A stretch of DNA of 64,000 bases, taken from the NCBI GenBank assembly GCA_945859605.1, contig OX243811.1, positions 54,028,113 to 54,092,112 on the forward strand, in the 5' to 3' direction. Below the pieces are notes generated by a model. The model was not told the DNA's origin, did not search any database, and saw only the letters and a list, made by a program, of their open reading frames with translations. The stretch's first letter is position 1. Each line of letters opens with the position of its first letter. The DNA comes from Lumbricus rubellus. Its lineage: Eukaryota; Annelida; Clitellata; Crassiclitellata; Lumbricidae. Both the position numbers and the translations under genes were made by a program. Of the stretch, positions 23,792 to 36,200 are shown piece after piece.

Positions 23792-24089
23792 CTTGTAAGT
23801 ATTTATTGAACGACTACAAAACCCAATGTAACATCTGTTAGATTATAAGCCACTGAAATTTGCATGCTCTTCCCCAGCTCTTTAGTATATCAGCAGCTTC
23901 TGTTCATTAATATTAAATCAAGAAAAAGGTTACCTTCTGATATTTATAGCATAGAGCAGGACTACATAAAGACACAGTTCTTTAGTAACAACGTGTGCTT
24001 CCTGAGGCTCTCACTGAAGCATTTTTATTCAACTCAAAAACTGTGCTTTTTACTGTGGAAGAGTCAGTATTGCCTCTGAATATTTCTCT

Positions 24090-24560
24090 TGAAGAGGCGC
24101 TATTAGAAATTCTGGTACACGAATACATCGGTTCGGTCGCCGATAGGCAGTGGGTAAACAAATATGGCCACCCCAGATCAGGGCAGAATAGAGCACTCTG
24201 ACCTACAGCCTAATATTCATGACCGTGAATGAGTTAGCATCCATAAACATAGCTTGTTCAAATCCCAGCAATCCATCACTGAAAGAGAGTGTGCAAGTTT
24301 ACTGGCGTCGTGAGAGTTGGTTAGGGTCAGTGTCGTTATTAGAAACCGTCTGCACAGCATATCCCGCAACTATAATCCTTGAGTTGTTACTTCGTTGTTT
24401 CTATTAATCGAATGCATTTTTTCGTGTACCCTAATCACTTTATTACTTTCACAGAAACATGCGAAAAGTAAGAGCGCTCTATCCTGCCCTAATCTGCAGC
24501 GGCCATATTTATCTACTCATTTAATATCGGCGACTGAGCCGAAGTACCCGTCTATCGAAA
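24090..24560. repeat. inverted pair of a repeat copy (foldback)
   Basis: Sequence around 24130-24200 (GGTCGCCGATA, AAATATGGCC, GGGCAGAATAGAGC) returns as its reverse complement at about 24469-24545. The imperfect arms are about 75 bases long with about 270 bases between them. The left arm is preceded by an L2-type tail (CTTGAAGAGGCGCTATTAGA). This could be a foldback element or two inverted insertions of one repeat. Confidence 0.6.
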
Positions 24561-24707
24561 TTCTTGAATGACTGAATGAATAATCGGCCGCAAACGACTG
24601 TATGCTGCATTTGCCTGTGAAGGTTGGACGGAACTGCAGCAGTAAATCTAGTTTGAGGTTTAATCTGCCTTAAGAGAATTTGTGAAACAATTATGGGTAG
24701 TGATAGC

Positions 24708-24928
24708 GGCGAAACTGCACAACCGGGGACCGCTATTAATAGATTGTAGGCGGCGTGAGGGTCGGTTAGGGCTCAGGTTAGGCGTCGTGAGGGTCGCTTA
24801 GGGCTCAGGTTAGGCGTCGTGAGGGTCGGTTAGCGTTAGAATTAGGGTTAGTGTCGTCACTCTTTTCAACAAATTGAAAATATCACGTAAGATCTATTAA
24901 TAGCGGTCCCCGATTGTGCAGTTTCGCC
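24708..24928. mobile_element. MITE, hAT-like, 8-bp target duplication
   Basis: Inverted ends begin GGCGAAACTGCACAA and continue CGGGGACCGCTATTAATAGA on both sides with few mismatches (about 38 bp). The exact duplication GTGATAGC flanks it (24700-24707, 24929-24936). Inside are about three direct repeats of a 30-bp unit built on GGCGTCGTGAGGGTCGGTTA. Confidence 0.9.
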
Positions 24929-25444
24929 GTGATAGCGATTATGCTTTGCGAAGATTTAAGAGGTTACTTTATAAATGTGAAACATGTTGCACTTCCGACG
25001 TATCTCTAACGTTCATACATAGTGAGCGATAATAAGGCTATTTACCGTGAAAAAGCAGTATTAGTCGAAATTAACTTTAATAAATAAAACAGCCGAGAAG
25101 CTTCGATGGCAAAAAGCCTACGTTTAAAAATGACCCAAAATCAGAAACAGAACTAAATATTTACTGTATCAAAACAAAGTTCATGGATCTGGCATGGACG
25201 CCGCCAGAAAACGTTTGCAGTAGCTTTCCCCGTGTGCTAAATATAAATTGATATAACTCACGTTCTAATTTCTAAACACAGATCTAAAAAAAACAACGAC
25301 GGCGCCATCTTGGTGCCTAATATGGAGGCGAGACGACCAAGTCTTATCAAGAAGGCAACTTCGGCTTATCAGCATATTACACGAGAACTGTGACGCAATG
25401 AAATGTTGCGCCTACTTAACTTCTATGATCACATCTTGTAACTC

Positions 25445-25790
25445 TGTTAAATGTCGTTCTTCTCTGCGATCAGCATCTGCTGGAAAGTATGTAGGCTAGT
25501 TCCTGGTAGCTTACACATCTTGTTTTGGCCGGCGTTCTTTCGCATTTGCTGGTCCCTTCATCTGGAACTGTCTGCCCCCTTATGTTCGTAACTCCCCTAG
25601 CGAGACTGTCTTTCGCTCTAAACTGAAAACTTTACTCTTTGAGTTTAGGCCTAGCCTACCTATAGCCTAGAGTGTAGATAGTTTTAATCAGGCCTACCAC
25701 CGAACTTCAATGTGCACTTCTGAGCTTTGTAAGGAGGGCATTATCAAATTTCAGTTGTATTGTATTGTACCAACAGCGCCTCTCCTGGCC
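25445..25790 (+). mobile_element. CR1/L2 LINE 3' fragment
   Basis: The plus strand reads RRSFAFAGPFIWNCLPPYVR then SPSETVFRSKLKTLLFEF, the conserved C-terminus of CR1/L2-type LINE ORF2 (family phrase GPxxWNSLPxxIR...FKxxLKTxLF). It is followed by an untranslated tail. It is a 5'-truncated dead copy between PRPF4 and the lactamase-like gene. Confidence 0.85.
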
Positions 25791-26171
25791 TGCTGATTAT
25801 TAATATTTTATCTCTGCGTTGTGACAGTCTTTGTTAATGCGATGAACAACATAATTATTTCGGAATTGTCTATTTAAGCGTTTGTGCCAGCTTAGTAGGC
25901 CTATTTCTAAATGATTGATTGATTGAATTATTTATTTATTTATTGACTGATTGATTGACTGACTGATTGATTGGTTGATATAGGTTGATTGGTTGATTGA
26001 TCGAAAGCATAACGGTAGGCTACTTCTATCAACTGGTAGGCCTACGTTTATGATTGGATGTTAGGCCTATATAAAATTATGTGATATATAGGCCTAGCCT
26101 ATAGCCTAAACGGCAGAATGCGAGACACGACATCTTAGCTTCCATCTGGTGGTAGGCCTACACTCGACGAC

Positions 26172-26919
26172 GGTATCCTATCGATAAGGCGACTTCGATA
26201 GGGCGACAATCAAAATAGCGACTTCTATAGGGTGCCGATTTTTAAGGCGACTGATCAAAAGAGCGACCATCAAAAGGGCGACCGATCAAGAGAGCGACCA
26301 TCAAAAGGGCGGCCGATCTAAAGGGCGAAAATCATAAGGGCGACCTATTTGCTGAAATCTCAACCAGGCCCATATCGACAATGAATAATTAAAAAAATAA
26401 TATTACATTAAAACACAGAAACTAAATTAAATTCTCTGCATTAGCCTAATTTTTAATGAAAATATGAAGACTAGAAGTAGATGTAATGAAAGTCTCTGCA
26501 AAAGTAGTTAGGCCTATGACAGATAGACCTACCGTAGGCATAGGCTACCTAATTAAACCTCAGTCGGTATTACTCTTACATAATTATACCGTCTTTCATC
26601 CACCATTTTCATTGAACCACTGAGAACGTTCGATGTTGACACTTTAATTAGATTGCCCAAAATTAGTAAACAAACAGCCCGTTTGCGTATTTTTCTTAGA
26701 TCTACCGTCTTTCACAGAGCGTATTTATTTGACCACTCGGATTGTAGGCCTACACAGCGCGAACGTTCGATTGTCGCCCTTTAGATCGGTCGCTCTTTTG
26801 ATGGTCGCTCTTTTGATCGGTCGCTCTTTTGATTAGTCGATCGCCTTAAAAATCGGCGCCCTATAGAAGTCGCTCTTTTGATGGTCGCCCTATCGAAGTC
26901 GCCTTATCGATAGTGAACC
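26172..26919. mobile_element. 748-bp foldback/Mutator-like element
   Basis: Long inverted arms of about 165 bp start near CTATCGATAAGGCGACTTCG and consist of runs of AGAGCGACC(A/G)ATCAAA-type units. An exact 9-bp duplication CTCGACGAC lies on each side (26163-26171, 26920-26928). A 9-bp duplication with long inverted repeats is typical of Mutator-like elements. The roughly 430-bp centre has no transposase. Confidence 0.88.
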
Positions 26920-27210
26920 CTCGACGACGACGACATCGTGATATTTCTGATCTCCCACTTCAAACAAGATTCCGATTTAATTGAAACAAAGGCTGGAAAT
27001 AATCAGCCTTGTCGACACTCGGGAAAATTGACCTCATGCAGACTAAATGTTTCCATTTGTCTTTGTCTTACACCCAAATTGTTTTTTAAAGCAAATTATA
27101 ATCGTTACTAATGTACCGATGACACAGCTATATTGACAGCAAGGCTTATGATTTTTTTCGATGATAATATCCATCGACAGTGAGTTCTTTTGTAGCAAGC
27201 ACCATGGTTA

Positions 27211-30200
27211 TTACAAAGCGATCACTAAGTGCGCAACACATGCGACGATTATTAATAAGCACTGTTTTCCAGACACGGTGATGGTTGAGGTTGGCGACTT
27301 GGACATAATATTATTCACCCAATTCACATCTCTGCGGAAGATCGGAGGCCTGCTCGGCTCGAAGGAGAAAGCGATTATACTTCGGAATCGTCCTTTGCCG
27401 TCTGGCAGGCGATGGGCGAATCCAATTGGCATGGATCTGTTCGCGTAAGCACTGGGCGACACTTGTAGGAAAGCCATTGGTCCTTCCAACTCCAGTTTCC
27501 ACGATGTAACATCGACATAGGATAACCTTCCGATCCCAAGAAGGCCGAATGCAAAACGTAGATTGCCATCTGAGTTGCTGTAGGTGACCGAGAAATTCCC
27601 GAACAGAGGATGACCGTAGATTCCGGTGTATAGGTCGTAATGTGCTTCAAGCCACTGCTTGATGTAGCTCCTCTCGTTCATCGTCCCATCAGTTTTGTTC
27701 TCATCACGTTTGATCGACATGAACCATTCTCTAGGACTGACGATTTTTCGATTCTTTTCCGTCTTGACTACTGTAGCTATAGGCATTTCGATTCTTCTGG
27801 TTCTCAGTCGTGGAATTTTTAGCGACCAAGGCTTCGGAAACGTGCAGACTGTCGCATCGTCCAGCCAATTCGTCAAATTTAGCAAGGAGTCGGTGATCAT
27901 ATAATGCACCACTTGATGTATTTCGGAATTGAGGTAGGCTGGACCGTTGCAGGCACTGAAGATACCCAGTTTTGGGCCTCGCAGGATCGTCAGGCGTGTT
28001 TCGAAGGCATGTAGCCTTCCCGTATGCATGATCTTTTGGTATCCTGCAACATCCAACACAAACTTCAGTGTATGCCTACAACTTACAATATGGCATCATG
28101 AGTTGTCACTCGCCGCATGCACAACTCTGCAATTTTTTGGCCCTACAAGTTCAACTACCACAATAATAATTCATTCATAAATTATTATAATTTTCGACGT
28201 AGGCCTAAGCAAGAGTCAGAACACTTCCCCTACATGTGCCCACTGCTGCAGTCGACAGAAATTCTTGGCAATTGCGATTTCTATAGTTTTCTAAACTGCT
28301 ACTACTGCTACTGCGTTTATTCGCGATAGCATGGGCCTATGTTAGAATATTAAATTGGAAGACATACCTCGATAGTATCCGAGAAAGTATCCGATACCAT
28401 AGGAGTCTTCTGAATCGATTGCTGGAAAGTAGTCGTTAACGGGTCCTCGGTTCTTGGTCGGCATCTGTGGAATAAACATTAGGTCCAGAACGTCTTCCTG
28501 AATGAGTTGCTTTCCACGGTCGTTCTTTCCTCGGTTCATCAGGAAGAGCATCCACTTCTTCATGTCGGATGCTGTCGAGACTATGCCACCCGCTGGACCC
28601 AGCGTAACACTACACCTGTGTTTGGCAATAACAACAACTCCACTGTTCAAAACAGATTTCAATCATGCACAGCCGTAGGGTATATAATTCAATTTCAGAT
28701 TCATAGCCAGGATATATCCTTCATGCATCGGCCTAGAATTTACAAACCAGCATAAATATACATGTACACGCACAGCCTTCATAAATAAATAGTTAAATAG
28801 GCCTACGTATAGCCTACTTAGGGCCTACATGGCCTGTTACATTACAAGCCAGCATAAAAATCTATAGTATACAATTGTAGGTCTACATACATATTGACGC
28901 GGCTTGGTCCAGGAGGATACGAACAGAAATTTTATATAATTATATCATTAATTTTGTCAGCTATATACCTAGGTGTCATAATGCGTGCCATCGTATTACG
29001 TAACGCTCTAGGGTGGCCCTGGGTGGGTGGGTTGGGTCGGATCTTTAAAAGCGACAGCAGACACCAGTGATATTTCAGATCAACATAGGCCTACATGTTA
29101 AAACTGTTATCCCGCTTGCAATGTGTGAACCGGAAACCGCTGTTCGAATTGGAAATATCAGAAAATGAGGAGCGACTAAGAGGAAGTAGCTTTGTGGCAA
29201 ATTTAAAAGAAAGAAAAGTTGACCATTAGGCTTCCCAGACAGCCTGCCTCATCGCCCCGATGGTGGCCCACTGATGAAAAGCATCTTTATTCTATAGGGT
29301 CGGATAAGGTATGGGCTTCTCCAATTTGCCATCATCTCAGTGATTATCGAAGAATAAGTCTTGCCCGTGGAGGACCAACGTATATAGGCCAACGAGTTGT
29401 AGGCGAGATGTAGTTCCAACGTCTGCGATTGTGTATCACAGACTTAGCGAAACTGGGTCCAGCCAGTCACAGTCTGGGTGGAAGGCTTGGAGGGGTAGGG
29501 CGCTGTCGTGTATTCATTAGGGAGACAATAGGCGAGGCGTGGGGAGAGGAGAGGAGGCCACAGCGTATACCATGTTTCAAATTCATTGGCTTCAACTTGC
29601 AAACAATGGGTCATCGGTATACGCCCAGACAGCCTGCCTCATCCGATGGTGGGCCACTAGTGGTATACTCGTCTTATACAGGGTGGCCCAAAAAAAGTGA
29701 TAACATCTCGTATAATGTAATATAATTAGTTCAAATTTGTTTGTAATATATCCATAATAGCTTAAAAAGTTCACTCATTTACTTACTTACCTGTTTAGTC
29801 ATATGAAGTCATTATTAAGACAATTTCCGGTCGCCATTTTTAATTTTTTATTGGCCAATCGTCAGCTTCTGCGTGTTTTGAAGAATGACAAAAATCACAA
29901 CAGAAGACCGTATTCTGATTTAAAATTTGCGAATTGAGAAACATTGAGGTGCATAGCGAATGAAAACTGAGTTTCTAAACAAAGCCTGGAGTATAGTTAG
30001 TGTCAGTCGGGTTATTTAAAAAAATGACAACGACGGTACAACAGAACGTAAACGCGGAAGTGGTCGCCAAAGTCTGCTAGAACACGACAGAACGTTGAGC
30101 GGGTGAGTGAACTGATCTGCAGTCAAGAAGATGATCCTCACAGTCACAAAATTCCGCGTGAAATTCAAAGAGAAACGGGTATAATTATCACGGTCGTCGA

Positions 30201-33200
30201 TGTAACGTATTGTAAAACAAGATTTACAACTGAAAACGTATGAGTGTGTGATCAGGCAGACGCTCAACGAAAATTGCAAATTGAAACGTTTGCAACTCAG
30301 TCAGGAACTACTTGAACGGTTTCCTAATGACAGAAGTGTACGAACCATCTGGTTTACAGACGAAAAGATATTCACCTTTGCCACGCCAGTTAATTCTCAA
30401 CATGATCGTATTTATTCAGTTGAATCAAAGAAAAGGCAAATAAGCTCCACAAAGGAGACATACGAGAACGTAAACATTCAAGCCGCAGTAACATGGTATC
30501 AGTAGGTGTTTCTCGCTTACAAAAAGCTGTTGAGAAGCTAGGGCGACACATTGAGCATGTTTTATGATTAGCATAATTACTAATTGGCATACGACAGTAA
30601 ATTACAAAATGTTATATTGATTCAATTGTATTAAATGACACCTTGCTTCGCGATGTTATCACTTTTATTGGGCCACCCTGTATACGCAGGCTAACTAGAT
30701 TCTTCATCTACTTTGCTATCATTCAAAGAACCTTGCTTTGCTATGGTCTCAGCGACTGTCGGGTCAACAGTAACTTGCCATCGTGTTTCACAGACTTAGC
30801 GAAACTGAGGCCCCTCAGTCACAGTCTGGGTGGGAGGTGTGGAGGGGATAAGGCGCTGCCGTGAATTCGATAGGGAAACAATACGGGAGGCGTGGAGAGT
30901 GGAGCTCCCAGTTTCAAATTCATTGGCTTCAAACAATGGGACCAAGTATAAATTTTATCAACGGCGTTCCTTCTACGTGTGCAGCAAGGGCCATCTTGGC
31001 GCCAAATTACTACCTCTTTTATTATTATTGAATGCTTTGTATGGTAAGGTCAAACACGCAGTGTGAAAAGTCAAACACGCAGTGTGCAAGATCAAACATG
31101 CAGTGTGATAGTTCAAACACGCAGTGTGCAAGGTCAAACACGCAGTGTGCAAGGTCAAACACGCAGTGTGAAAGGTCAAACACGCAGTGTGCACGGTCAA
31201 ACACACAGTGTGAAAGGTCAAACACGCAGTGTGCAAGATCAAACATGCAGTGTGATAGTTCCAACACGCAGTGTGCAAGGTCAAACACGCAGTGTGCAAG
31301 GTCAAACACGCAGTGTGAAAGGTCAAACACGCAGTGTGCAAGGTCAAACACGCAGTGTGAAAGGTCAAACACGCAGTGTGAAAGGTCAAACACGCAGTGT
31401 GAAAGGTCAAACAAGCAGTGTGCAAGGTCAAACACGCAGTTTGAAAGGTCAAACACGCAGTGTGCAAGGTCAAACACGCAGTGTGAAAGGTCAAACACGC
31501 AGTGTGAAAGGTCAAACACGCAGTGTGAAAGGTCAAGCACGCAGTGTGAAAGGTCAAACACGCAGTCTGAAAGGTCAAACACGCAGTGTGCAAGGTCAAA
31601 CACGCAGTGTGCAAGGTCAAACACGCAGTGTGAAAGGTCAAATACGCAGTGTGCAAGATCAAACATGCAGTGTGATAGTTCAAACACGCAGTGTGCAAGG
31701 TCAAACACGCAGTGTGAAAGGTCAAACACGCAGTGTGCAAGGTCAAACACACAGTGTGAAAGGTCAAACACGCAGTGTGAAAGGTCAAACACGCAGTGTG
31801 AAAGGACAAACACGCAGTGTGAAAGGTCAAACACGCAGTGTGAAAGGTCAAATTCGCAGTTTTAAAGGTCAAACACGCAGTGTGCAAGGTCAAACACGCA
31901 GTGTGAAAGGTCAAACACGCAGTGTGCAAGGTCAAACACGCAGTGTGAAAGGTCAAACACGCAGTGTGCAAGGTCAAACACGCAGAGCGCAAGGTCAAAC
32001 ACGCAGTGTGCAAGGTCAAACACACAGTGTGAAAGGTCAAACACGCAGTGTGCAAGATCAAACATGCAGTGTGAAAGGTCAAACACGCGGTGCAAGGTCA
32101 AACACGCAGTGAAAGGTCAAACACGGAGTGTGAAAGGACAAACACGCAGTGTGAAAGGTCAAACACGCAGTGTGCAAGGTCAAACACAAAGTGTGAAAGG
32201 TCAAACAAGCAGTGTGCAAGGTCAAACACGCAGTTTGAAAGGTCAAAAACGCAGTGTGAAAGGTCAAACACGCAGTTTTAAAGGTCAAACACGCAGTGTG
32301 AAAGGTCAAACACGCAGTTTGAAAGGTCAAACACGCAGTGTGAAAGGTCAAACACGCAGTGTGAAAGGTCAAATTCGCAGTTTTAAAGGTCAAACACGCA
32401 GTGTGTAAGGTCAAACACGCAGTGTGAAAGGTCAAACACGCAGTGTGCAAGGTCAAACACGCAGTGTGAAAGGTCAAACACGCAGTGTGCAAGGTCAAAC
32501 ACGCAGAGCGCAAGGTCAAACACGCAGTGTGCAAGGTCAAACACACAGTGTGAAAGGTCAAACACGCAGTGTGCAAGATCAAACATGCAGTGTGAAAGGT
32601 CAAACACGCGGTGCAAGGTCAAACACGCAGTGTGAAAGGTCAAACACGCAGTGTGAAAGGTCAAGCACGCAGTGTGAAAGGTCAAACACGCAGTGTGAAA
32701 GGTCAAACACGCAGTGTGAAAGGTCAAACACGCAATGTGAAAGGTCAAACACACAGTGTGAAAGGTCAAACACGCAGTGTGCAAGATCAAACATGCAGTG
32801 TGAAAGGTCAAACACGCGGTGCAAGGTCAAACACGCAGTGTGAAAGGACAAACACGCAGTGTGAAAGGTCAAACACGCAGTGTGCAAGGTCAAGCACAAA
32901 GTGTGAAAGGTCAAACAAGCAGTGTGCAAGGTCAAACACGCAGTTTGAAAGGTCAAAAACGCAGTGTGAAAGATCAAACACGCAGTTTGAAAGGTCAAAC
33001 ACGCAGTGTGCAAGGTAAAACACGCAGTGTGCAAGGTCAAACAGAGGCGTTTAGGATTCTTAGAGTTCCTGATAACCAAATTCTCCCAATATGTCGACTC
33101 TTTCTGACGATAGAGACGGTAGAGGGGGTGCAGTTGATTGATCCAGACGAGGCGATCGGCTGGATCTTTAGAGCGTCGAAGACGCCGTTCAAGACAGCGG

Positions 33201-36200
33201 GTCCGACGACGCAGTTGATGACAATCTCGGTCGAACCAGACAGCAAGCGGTCGAACACGAAACTTAGCACCACGTAGTGGAAGCATCTTGTCAAGAATAT
33301 TGCTGATTGTAGAGGAGTAGAGATCGTAGAGTTGAGAAGTTGATTGCGTATCAAGTTGCGAGGTAGAGGAGAAGAGAGGCGAGTTACGAAGAGCCTCACT
33401 GAAACCGCTGCGGTCAAGAGACTTCCATCCACGAAAATATCGGAGAGCATGGATGGGTTGAGGGTGAAGAGGAGGGATAGAGAACTCGATAGGAGAGTGA
33501 TCAGAGAGCGTCGGTGGGAAGATTATCAAATCTTGTATCGTAACGTCTTCAGGAGTGATGACGAGGTCGAGAGTTCCACCATGAATGTGCGTAGGTCCAG
33601 AGACATGCTGGCGAAGTCCAAATTGTGTTAGAAGATCCACGAAGCGTCTCGAAGTATGCAGCGAAGGGTCTTCAACGTGTATATTGAAGTCACCAACGTT
33701 TAATAATTGACTGTTGCGAGTGACAAGACTCTCCAATACTGAAGAAAATTCATTGAAGAAACTGTCAGGAGGCGTAGTAGGACCAGGCCTGTAGACAGTA
33801 AGTTATTAATGTTAATGCGCCTCGAGGGGTCGCGATACTGATGCAAATTAAGTGCTTCAAACGATGTAATTTCCATAAATAAGGACCGTGTTTGTAAGAG
33901 CGCTTAGGATTTTAAGACATGCAGACACGTATACCTATAAATGTAGGCTGCGGTTGTAGGTTAACAAGAAATGCTAGATGGAAAGCTAGATTTTGTACTG
34001 ATCTTATGAACCACGGACTCTGTCGTTATCATTGGACAGTATTAGACTTTTAACTTTGTTCTACGAGTGCGTGAGTCTTGAGAACATAGATACTGGCGGA
34101 GATCTTTCTTCGACTCAAGCTTCATTCGCTTCAATATAAATAAATAAATAAATATAATATTTGTTCACGAGCAGGTCAGCTAGAGATTATGAGAGAGCGC
34201 AGAGTTCATGGGCGTAGTTTGGTTTCCATTCTTGGGGGGCGGCGGGCTAACTCCGAGTCTGGGTCTTATTAGGGGGGGGGCTAACCCCGAAAATGATATA
34301 AGTTTCATGGTAAAAATGTTGAATCTGGGCCTTCTTAGAGGGGCTTAGCTTAGCCGCCCTCTAGCACCTGATAAACTCTGCCCATGGCAGAGTTAAATGC
34401 CTAATGTTTACCTCTTATGCGTGTGCACGTGTACGTAAGCCTGATCCTAAACACTGACTTTATAATATAAATAGGCTACACGCGTCAATCAGAGACAGAG
34501 AGCCTACCTACAAATAAATAGACCCACAATGACTGTTTAGTGTTTACGCACAAACTCCGCCACTGTTCGCTCTCTGGCAGTGCCAGTCCCAAGCCTGCAG
34601 AATAAAGGAGGCGGGCAGCATTAATCATATTTGTTATGACACAGTGTCGCTAAACACGTGGGCGCCCGCCCGCAGAAATTTTTGCAGGAGGGGCAAAACT
34701 CGATGTTCACGGTGAAATTTTTGAAGCAAGAGGTTAAAAATGCAAAGCAGGAAATTAAGAACATACATGGGTATTTTTCATAGAGGTATCTTAATGTGAA
34801 CTTCTCAGTTTCACCTTTATACAATTTTTATTATGAATATAGTGACTTTAGTGCAAAGAAATTTTTAACAGCCATATAGTAGTAGCTATAAAAATAGGTT
34901 TGAACTTTCCAGTTGGGACAAGTGCCCCCTCTTGCCCCTATGTGAAGGCGCCCATGGTTAAACAGCAGCAAGCTGTATACGCACGTATATAGGCTACATA
35001 ATTATGTACACGCGCACATGCTTAAAGGCCTATAATCCACATAATTAAGCAAGTTTTGGTCGGTGTACAACTGCTACAATACTGTAGATTATACCTGAGT
35101 GTGTCGGAGCTGAGATGGTAAAGCGCTTTATCAGTTTCGTTGATGTAGTACATGAGAGCCAGATCTTTCATTTGGCGTAAGTTGTCCGTCGTCAGCAGCA
35201 CTGTGTCGTTCATTCCCAGTGGTTCGAAGATTCGTTCCCTTAGAAGCGTCTCGAATCTGCTTCCATTCGTGACGGCCTCAGCCATGCATCCAGCCAAAAC
35301 GAACATTTGATTGTTGTAGTCGAATTGGTTGCGAAACGAGTTGGACGATGTCGAATTTATGTAACGGAATCGACTGCAAATTAGAAAGTATACACGTATA
35401 CCATCCGATATAAAATAGGCAGGTATAGGAGCAGGGTGAGAATTACCGGGGGTGGGGGTTCAACCCCCAGTCTTTCTTAGAGCCCATGTTAAAGTATGTT
35501 TTTCATACCCCAATTTCAAGTTTATCATAGGCCAACCCCCCAGTTATTTTTCCACAATTCTCATACTGTATAGGAGGGTTTACGTAGGTGGGTGTGTAGG
35601 TATAAATAAAATATGTGCTGGATTTGTTAATTTGTTAAGTCAGTAACTGATAAGCAAGTCAATTATTAAGGGGGTATGCACGTAAGCAAGTATGTAGGCG
35701 ATTAAGTCTTTAAGTAAACAGTCATTGAGCACATGTAAGTAGCTTTTCTTTCCATTGGTATGCCTATTTTGCATTATGTGCCTATGAATGACAAGTGCAG
35801 CAACAACTAATGACAGTGCAGCAGTAACGGTAACAATACTTAGTAGGCCTACCTGCAGTATTCCCTGTTTGAATATTTGTCATCCAGACCGAGCATGAGC
35901 GGCAGTCGATATGAAACTAATCCCATCCGATGCGAAAGGACATCTCGAACAGTCGCACGTTTCTCGCGCTGGTCGACCAGTTGAAAGTGCGGACCCATGA
36001 TATCGGCGACCAGAGTGTCCCAACCATTCCGGTACCTTCATGTGCAAACGCATACGATCATGTAGATTCCAATCATTCCATTGTTATCATTAGACTTCAT
36101 TAAGGACATAAGAGAGAGTAACTATAGCTAGTAGCTATATTGAAGAGTAGTTCTAGAATAGGCTAGTTGCCAGTGCTTATTCGTGAAGGTAGAAATTCTA

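Noticed and set aside
30973..33023. Several reading frames of 100-370 codons over the 21-bp array on both strands
   Set aside because: The period is divisible by three, so a stop-free unit stays open in many frames. The peptides are pure tandem artefacts.
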